From NCBI GenBank assembly GCA_964568365.1, contig CAZMQF010000094.1:1-10150 (forward strand): 10,150 nt of DNA, read 5' to 3'. The notes below the pieces were generated by a model. The model was not told the origin of the DNA and did not search any database. It saw only the letters and a list, made by a program, of their open reading frames with translations. Positions 6,261 through 10,150 of the stretch are shown one piece after another; the stretch's first letter is position 1; each line of letters begins with the position of its first letter. The position numbers and the translations under genes were made by a program. Source of the DNA: CAYLMG01 sp964568365. GTDB taxonomy: Bacteria > Planctomycetota > Phycisphaerae > Sedimentisphaerales > Anaerobacaceae.

Positions 6261-7568
6261 GTGAGAAAGCTCATAAAATTGTCAAGGATATATCAGTTAG
6301 GGCTGATTATATCGTTTTTTGCAGTTTTTTTTATTGTTTTTAGTTCCTTTGCACTGGCAGGTCATAAAAACGGCTCCAACAGTCATGTCAATCCTGCAGG
6401 TATAATCCGGGGAAGCGGCGGTGTAAGTGCACCGGCTCAGGCATTTATTACTCCAGGCAAGGGAGTTTCGGGAGCTGGTAATAAAGGCTCCGGGCACGGT
6501 TTTGGCGGTAAAGGAGCAGCAGGGAATACCTCATTAAATCAAGTCGGTTCCACAAAACTTCCCGGAAATAATGTCTTTGTTGGTACTGCAGGTGGTAATG
6601 TTGTTATTAAATTGCCTAAGCTTCATATTAATGGTCTTTCGAATAAGGGCGGCGAATTTGGTCTTTGTGCGGCTGACAACTTTGCAATGGCAATTGACGG
6701 CATTGAGCAGTTGACTTTCTGTGCCGGCGCAAAAGGGCCTAATCCGGGGAAGGGTAACATTGATGTTAAATGCGTAAAGGATGGCAATCCCGGCAATCCG
6801 GGCGGAGGCAACTTCAACGGCCACTGGAACGAGGGAAACCACGGCAATGGGAAGGGTAATATTTCCTGCGGCAATCAGGGTCATGGCATCGGTGAAGGTA
6901 TGACAGGCGGTGGATGTAAACCTAAGCCATGTCCTAAGCCTAAGCCATGTCCTAAGCCTAAGCCATGTCCTAAGCCTAAGCCGTGTCCTAAGCCTAAGCC
7001 GTGTCCTGAGCCTAAGCCGTGTCCTGAGCCAACTCCTGAAACCGCAGCATATGCACCACCTGTTCCGCTGGTTAGATTTCCTGAGGTAAAGGGTTGTCCG
7101 GCAGTCATAGCTGCCGCAGCCTCGGAAGTAGGTATTCCACGCCAGACTATCCAGTTATGGATTGGAAGGTCACTGGCCTCCGGTGTCGATATACAGCCCT
7201 GTGATATTTGTTCGAGAATAGTCAGAGCTGCAGAAGTGTTAAGAGATTTCGACGGAAGCCGATTCGCAGCGCTGACTGGGATAATCAATTCGATAGCACC
7301 GGCTGATGCGCCTTTTTCTCCTGAGCTCGGCATGCAAATCGCAGAAAGCTTGCGGCAGATGCGTGATGAGGACAACCGTTATGCTGTTGCACTCGAATAT
7401 GTGGATGCTTTTGTGGACTATGCAAATATTCTTGAAAAAGACTTTACGGGACTTGTTGACAGTCCGATGGAATTTGTGCTGGCCAAATATGGCTCGGCGA
7501 TATTGGATAACGATAATGCCAATATTGCTGTCTTTGTTGCAATGCAGCTGCAGACTGTAGGACAATAA
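6261..7568 (+). CDS. Secreted Gly-rich protein with KPKPCP hexapeptide repeats and a C-terminal Cys-containing helical domain
   Basis: 435 residues, starting at GTG 6261 with GGAGG 7 nt upstream; the nearby ATG at 6247 runs into a stop. Seen: a signal peptide with n-region MRKLIKLSR, hydrophobic core 12-31 and cleavage after ALA (33). Then come a Gly/Asn/Lys-rich low-complexity region (34-218), six (K/E)PKPCP hexapeptides (220-255), and a compact domain (about 265-435) with Cys at 279, 314 and 317 (GCP, PCDIC) and helical sequence such as FAALTGIINSIAP and YVDAFVDYANIL. From memory, similar GCPA...CxxC C-terminal domains occur in exported planctomycete proteins, including haemagglutinin-like ones; this is unverified. 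The Pro/Lys spacer resembles envelope-spanning linkers, and its regularly spaced cysteines could form disulfides. It ends in TAA. It is monocistronic and converges on the interrupted gene with a 30-nt gap. No enzymatic motif is seen. Confidence 0.85.
   Translation: MRKLIKLSRIYQLGLIISFFAVFFIVFSSFALAGHKNGSNSHVNPAGIIRGSGGVSAPAQAFITPGKGVSGAGNKGSGHGFGGKGAAGNTSLNQVGSTKLPGNNVFVGTAGGNVVIKLPKLHINGLSNKGGEFGLCAADNFAMAIDGIEQLTFCAGAKGPNPGKGNIDVKCVKDGNPGNPGGGNFNGHWNEGNHGNGKGNISCGNQGHGIGEGMTGGGCKPKPCPKPKPCPKPKPCPKPKPCPKPKPCPEPKPCPEPTPETAAYAPPVPLVRFPEVKGCPAVIAAAASEVGIPRQTIQLWIGRSLASGVDIQPCDICSRIVRAAEVLRDFDGSRFAALTGIINSIAPADAPFSPELGMQIAESLRQMRDEDNRYAVALEYVDAFVDYANILEKDFTGLVDSPMEFVLAKYGSAILDNDNANIAVFVAMQLQTVGQ
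6918..7025 (+). repeat. Six tandem 18-bp repeats encoding (K/E)PKPCP
   Basis: Units begin at 6918, 6936, 6954, 6972, 6990 and 7008. The first three end in CCATGTCCT and the last three in CCGTGTCCT, and the final unit starts GAG instead of AAG. The graded third-position changes suggest expansion by slippage or unequal crossover in two steps. With the cysteine just before the array (residue 219) it places cysteines at 224, 230, 236, 242, 248 and 254. Confidence 0.95.
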
Positions 7569-7570
7569 TC

Positions 7571-7592
7571 AGCCGTTAAAATCGGTTTTTTT
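7571..7592 (+). terminator. Weak terminator candidate after the KPKPCP-repeat gene
   Basis: AGCCG pairs with CGGTT (one wobble pair) around a 7-nt loop and runs into seven T residues (7586-7592), 3 nt after the TAA. The stem is short, so this is tentative. Confidence 0.3.
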
Positions 7593-8087
7593 GAATTTTT
7601 AAGGCGTTGAGGTCACTAAATCACCGGCTTCAGCGCCTATTTCGTCTCGATGATTTATGACCCCGTTTAAAGCTTCATACAATCTTATGAAAAAGCACGC
7701 TGTGTGCTGAACCGAGTCTATGCGAACCCATTGCCTCGTGAACTTGAATCTGAATGAGCCAATTGATTTGTGCGGAAACTTGTGCATATAAGTAGATTCT
7801 TCGCTGTTATAAAGAAGAATCAGGGGCTTGGCCGCTTTTATGCAGCTCTCGAGCAGCTTTGCCGCCAGCTCCTCTTTGCCGGTTCTTGCAGCAAGATAAT
7901 AAGCCGAAATCAGGCCTTCCCCCCTCGCGCCGTCAGGATAAGCATGGTCTCCGTAATTGTAGTAGAATGTGCCCGGATAATCATAATAAGCCGAATCCTG
8001 CTCTGTATACATATACTCCATCATCTTCATAGCATCACCGAAAACAAAATTCAGGTATTCGGGCCTTTGGAATTCACTATCGTATGA

Positions 8088-8090
8088 CTA
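8088..8090 (-). other. Second in-frame TAG (codon 517) of the interrupted gene
   Basis: Local reading is GAA GAA TAG TCA TAC GAT: AVEE, stop, SYDSEFQRPEYL. Coding-quality sequence resumes directly, without a frame change, before the next ATG. Confidence 0.9.
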
Positions 8091-8921
8091 TTCTTCTACC
8101 GCCTGCATAAGCCAGCCATCGCTTGGCAGAGGCTCAAAAAGCTCGGCATATCTGACAGGTCTTTCCTTTACCAGAAAATCCAGGGCACTTTTGGCTGTTT
8201 TTCTCACCTGCTTTCGATAACCGTCCGGCAGGTTCATATAACGCTCGAACATAGCAAGGCCTAAAAGAGCTTCACCGGGATAATAAAACGAGAAGAGCTG
8301 CTTTTTCTCTTCCTCAGTAGGCTCTAATATGGGCTGACCGCCATTGTACTCCGGGTGTATATAGTAACCAATCATCTCACCATCTGCTGCTGCTCTCGAA
8401 AGAATATGCTCTGCCAGTTCATAAATATACTTGTTATACCGGTCATCTTGTGTGAGTCTGTAGTAGTTCATCAAGGAAACCAGCGCGGTACCTGTTCCAC
8501 CTAATTTAGCTTTTTTGTTATAGTAAACGTAATATGCTTTTCTGCCCTTATATTCGTGCTGCCTTAGATTTTGTATCAGAAAGTCTATCGTTTTCTTTGC
8601 CGCTGCTAAATACTTCTGCTCTCCTGTCAGCTCATACATTTTCAGAAGCAAAATTATGCCTCCGTTATGCCTGAGGATATTATAGTAATTATTTTCAAGA
8701 GTCCTGTTCGGGTGGATATGGTCGATAACAGTATCATTTACCCCATCATAATAATACAAGAACCTGCCGTCCTCGTACATATTATCAAGCACCCATTCCA
8801 CGGAGGCCCTGGTCATCTCGAGTATCTTTTCCCCAGAGAATTCGTCTGGCATGGGATATCCGCGATACAGAGCAATAATATCTTCACCGAAGGTTATAAA
8901 AGCGATACCTTCAAGCTTGGT

Positions 8922-8924
8922 CTA
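8922..8924 (-). other. First in-frame TAG (codon 239) of the interrupted gene
   Basis: Local reading is CCA ATA GAG TAG ACC AAG CTT: RQLPIE, stop, TKLEGIAFITFGEDII. The 23 codons between this TAG and the next ATG (8852) look like protein, arguing that translation originally passed through. Confidence 0.9.
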
Positions 8925-9702
8925 CTCTATTGGCAGCTGTCTTAAAAGCTTTATCCTCTCGTATATCCTGTTCGTCTGCCTGGCAACACCGATTTGCTTT
9001 GATAAAAAGTTGAGTGTATGCCTTAGTGTCAGATGGCTGTAAATAGTCGCATCTGTAGGCATATAGATATAGTATCTGTCTCGATATTTGAGCTTGAAAC
9101 CCGTTATACCAGGCTCAAATCGTTTCTCATTGAACTTTTTAACGTTCAATTCGTTAAAATCGACGGCATGTTCGCTGGTAATTACCTCCAGCATAATCCT
9201 GCATTTGTTCGGGTCAGAAACCTCAAAGTTATCAAACTCTTGGTTTTCTTTAAGCTTGTCGATAATCCTGTTTATCGCCTCAAGCGGCGTGTTTCTTTTT
9301 GAAACCCAGCGTATTGACTCTTTGCCTTGCAGAAACAGGCTGATTGCAACCCACGCATAAGAAAGGTCGACGTTTAGTTTCGCTAATTTTTGGATGTGTT
9401 GGCCATTGCTAAGAGCGTATCTGATAGACTGAAATAACTGCTTTTCAGGGCTGAAATCCCTGCTGAACCATTCATCATACCTTTTTATAACCTCATTTTT
9501 TCCCTCCGTCTTCTCAACCTTTTCATCTGTAGTTAATGGTATAGAAACACTGCTTCTCCGAGCCCTCCAGAAGTAACATCCCAGGGCAGATGACAGAACG
9601 ACCGCCGTAACCGCTACATAAAGATATAACTTTTTCATAATCTAAGTCTTTTATCTATCGAAACGCAAGGTTTTCAGGCTCAAAGCCCGTTTCCAGTAGA
9701 TA

Positions 9703-9708
9703 ATTATA
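9703..9708 (-). promoter_or_regulatory. -10 box candidate for the interrupted gene
   Basis: A perfect TATAAT lies about 65 nt upstream of ATG 9638, just downstream of a terminator-like hairpin. No good -35 box is found at 16-18 nt, so this is weak. Confidence 0.3.
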
Positions 9709-9730
9709 TCGTCATAAATACACACTGCGC

Positions 9731-9758
9731 TAAAAACCATCAGCCACCCTTGATGGTT
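9731..9758 (-). terminator. Intrinsic terminator candidate between tRNA-Tyr and the interrupted gene
   Basis: AACCATCA (9735-9742) and TGATGGTT (9751-9758) form a perfect 8-bp stem with an 8-nt loop. On the minus strand it runs into TTTTT. It would end the tRNA-Tyr transcript about 65 nt past the tRNA and insulate the gene downstream. Confidence 0.5.
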
Positions 9759-9820
9759 GAACAGGATGAGGTTCGAGCGGTGTAAAATAAATGAAAAATT
9801 TTAATATGCGCATAAAAAAA

Positions 9821-9903
9821 TGGGCCGGGTAGGATTTGAACCTACGTAGGCTCACGCCAACGGGTTTACAGCCCGTCCCCTTTAGCCGCTCGGGCACCGA
9901 CCC
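9821..9903 (-). tRNA. tRNA-Tyr (anticodon GUA)
   Basis: The acceptor stem GGGTCGG pairs with CCGGCCC (one G-U). The anticodon stem ACGGG/CCCGT closes the loop CTGTAAA, giving anticodon GTA (complement of 9867-9869). The T arm is GTAGG TTCAAAT CCTAC. A long variable arm (GGC...GCC) marks it as class II, as expected for bacterial tRNA-Tyr. The discriminator is A; the 3' CCA is not encoded and must be added post-transcriptionally. A run of seven T follows immediately on the transcribed strand. The GUA anticodon reads UAU/UAC, so it is not an amber suppressor. Confidence 0.96.
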
Positions 9904-9929
9904 AGAGATTTCAACAAATCTTCAAAGTT

Positions 9930-9958
9930 AGTTTACTTTTCGTCTGCCTATGTTGCAA
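9930..9958 (-). promoter_or_regulatory. Promoter candidate for tRNA-Tyr
   Basis: TTGCAA (9958-9953), a 17-nt spacer and TAAACT (9935-9930), placing the start about 20 nt before the mature tRNA 5' end. Both boxes are partial matches. Confidence 0.35.
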
Positions 9959-10016
9959 CAGTAATCCTCTATAAAACTACAACTCTATCTCAAGACAGCT
10001 TCGACACTTACCAGCT

Positions 10017-10150
10017 TTATTTGAGGGAGACTTTGGGCAAATCGGCCAGTGCTTCGTCTATCTTCTCCTTAGGATATGCGTAATCCTTAAGTTTACCGCT
10101 AAAGTAGGCATCATAAGCTGCCATATCAACGTGACCATGTCCACTATGAG
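10017..10150 (-). CDS. C-terminus of a TrpB2-like tryptophan synthase beta chain (5' part outside window)
   Basis: Only the last 44 codons are present, ending in TAA at 10019. They include SGHGHVDMAAYDAYFSGKL, then DYAYP and a closing amphipathic helix KEKIDEALADLPKV. The SGHGHxDxxAY block followed by (S/A)GKLxDYxYP is what I recall from the end of TrpB2/TrpB-like PLP enzymes, which make L-tryptophan from indole and serine in the cytoplasm. The PLP lysine and the COMM/active-site regions lie outside the window, so catalytic competence cannot be judged. It lies 113 nt upstream of tRNA-Tyr on the same strand. Confidence 0.7.
   Translation of the reverse strand, partial: HSGHGHVDMAAYDAYFSGKLKDYAYPKEKIDEALADLPKVSLK

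Larger units (their letters stand above)
7599..9638 (-). pseudogene. Membrane-anchored/lipoprotein (alpha/alpha)-toroid protein gene interrupted by two in-frame TAG codons
   Basis: ATG 9638 to TAA 7599 is a single 680-codon frame whose only internal stops are TAG at codons 239 and 517. Sequence on both sides of each TAG reads as continuous protein in the same frame, so the segments 9638-8922, 8921-8088 and 8087-7599 belong to one gene. The internal ATGs at 8852 and 8030 lack ribosome binding sites. Residues 5-23 are a hydrophobic signal or anchor ending SALGC, an imperfect lipobox. Residues 60-260 form an alpha/beta domain (EPGITGF at 175-181) that faintly recalls AMMECR1. Residues 265-679 look like an (alpha/alpha) toroid with helical-hairpin repeats: RHNGG (323-327), LGGTGTAL (379-386), FYYPGEALLGLAMF and DHAYPDGARGEG (564-575). 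Folds of this type include glycoside-processing enzymes, but the substrate is unknown. It is either a recently broken gene or a TAG-readthrough gene; the sequence alone does not decide. Confidence 0.7.

Noticed and set aside
6881..7375. Minus-strand ORF opposite the KPKPCP gene encoding a GLGHGLG repeat
   Set aside because: It is the antisense translation of the 18-bp repeat; the plus-strand gene has a signal peptide, ribosome binding site and promoter.
8030..8852. The three ORF segments of 7599-9638 as three separate genes
   Set aside because: They share one frame, the sequence between each TAG and the next ATG is protein-like, and the internal ATGs have no ribosome binding sites.
9821..9903. 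Amber-suppressor tRNA next to the TAG-interrupted gene
   Set aside because: The anticodon loop CTGTAAA reads GUA, so the tRNA decodes normal Tyr codons, not UAG.

Overview
The window looks like a chromosomal segment from a Gram-negative bacterium with a full outer membrane, because it carries a two-partner secretion (type Vb) pair. Exoproteins of this style, together with a Gly-rich secreted protein ending in a Cys-containing helical domain and a TrpB2-type tryptophan synthase, remind me of Planctomycetota of the Phycisphaerae/Sedimentisphaerales type. That placement is from memory and unverified. Coding regions have moderate GC, while the intergenic gaps are long and AT-rich.

Layout. Positions 1-2827 (minus) hold the first 942 codons of a very large filamentous-haemagglutinin-type exoprotein (TpsA) that runs off the left edge. 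At that edge it enters a tandem array of 34-residue (102-bp) beta-solenoid repeats. Positions 2912-4879 (minus) hold its transporter, a TpsB/FhaC-type POTRA-barrel protein with an unusual charged coiled-coil segment ahead of the POTRA domains. The operon order is tpsB then tpsA, read from a candidate sigma70 promoter near 5100. The leader of about 200 nt contains a textbook terminator hairpin and a 40-codon ORF whose stop overlaps the tpsB ribosome binding site. Positions 5110-5579 are an AT-rich gap with only a doubtful small ORF. Positions 5580-6008 (or to 6053) (minus) encode a four-helix membrane protein of the DUF2809 type. Positions 6261-7568 (plus), divergent from it, encode a secreted Gly-rich protein with six (K/E)PKPCP hexapeptides and a conserved-looking C-terminal domain.

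Positions 7599-9638 (minus) are one continuous 680-codon reading frame broken only by two in-frame TAG codons. It encodes a membrane-anchored or lipoprotein N-terminal domain followed by an (alpha/alpha)-toroid domain. It is either a gene hit by two nonsense mutations or an amber-readthrough candidate. Right of it are a terminator-like hairpin, a class II tRNA-Tyr(GUA) at 9821-9903 (minus), and the last 44 codons of a TrpB2-like tryptophan synthase beta chain at 10017-10150 (minus).

Working together: TpsB should translocate TpsA across the outer membrane, and the 435-residue secreted protein is a plausible additional surface or envelope component. The DUF2809 protein, tRNA-Tyr, trpB2 and the interrupted gene have no evident functional link to that system. 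The two observations most worth checking are the double-TAG gene and the terminator/small-ORF leader of tpsB.
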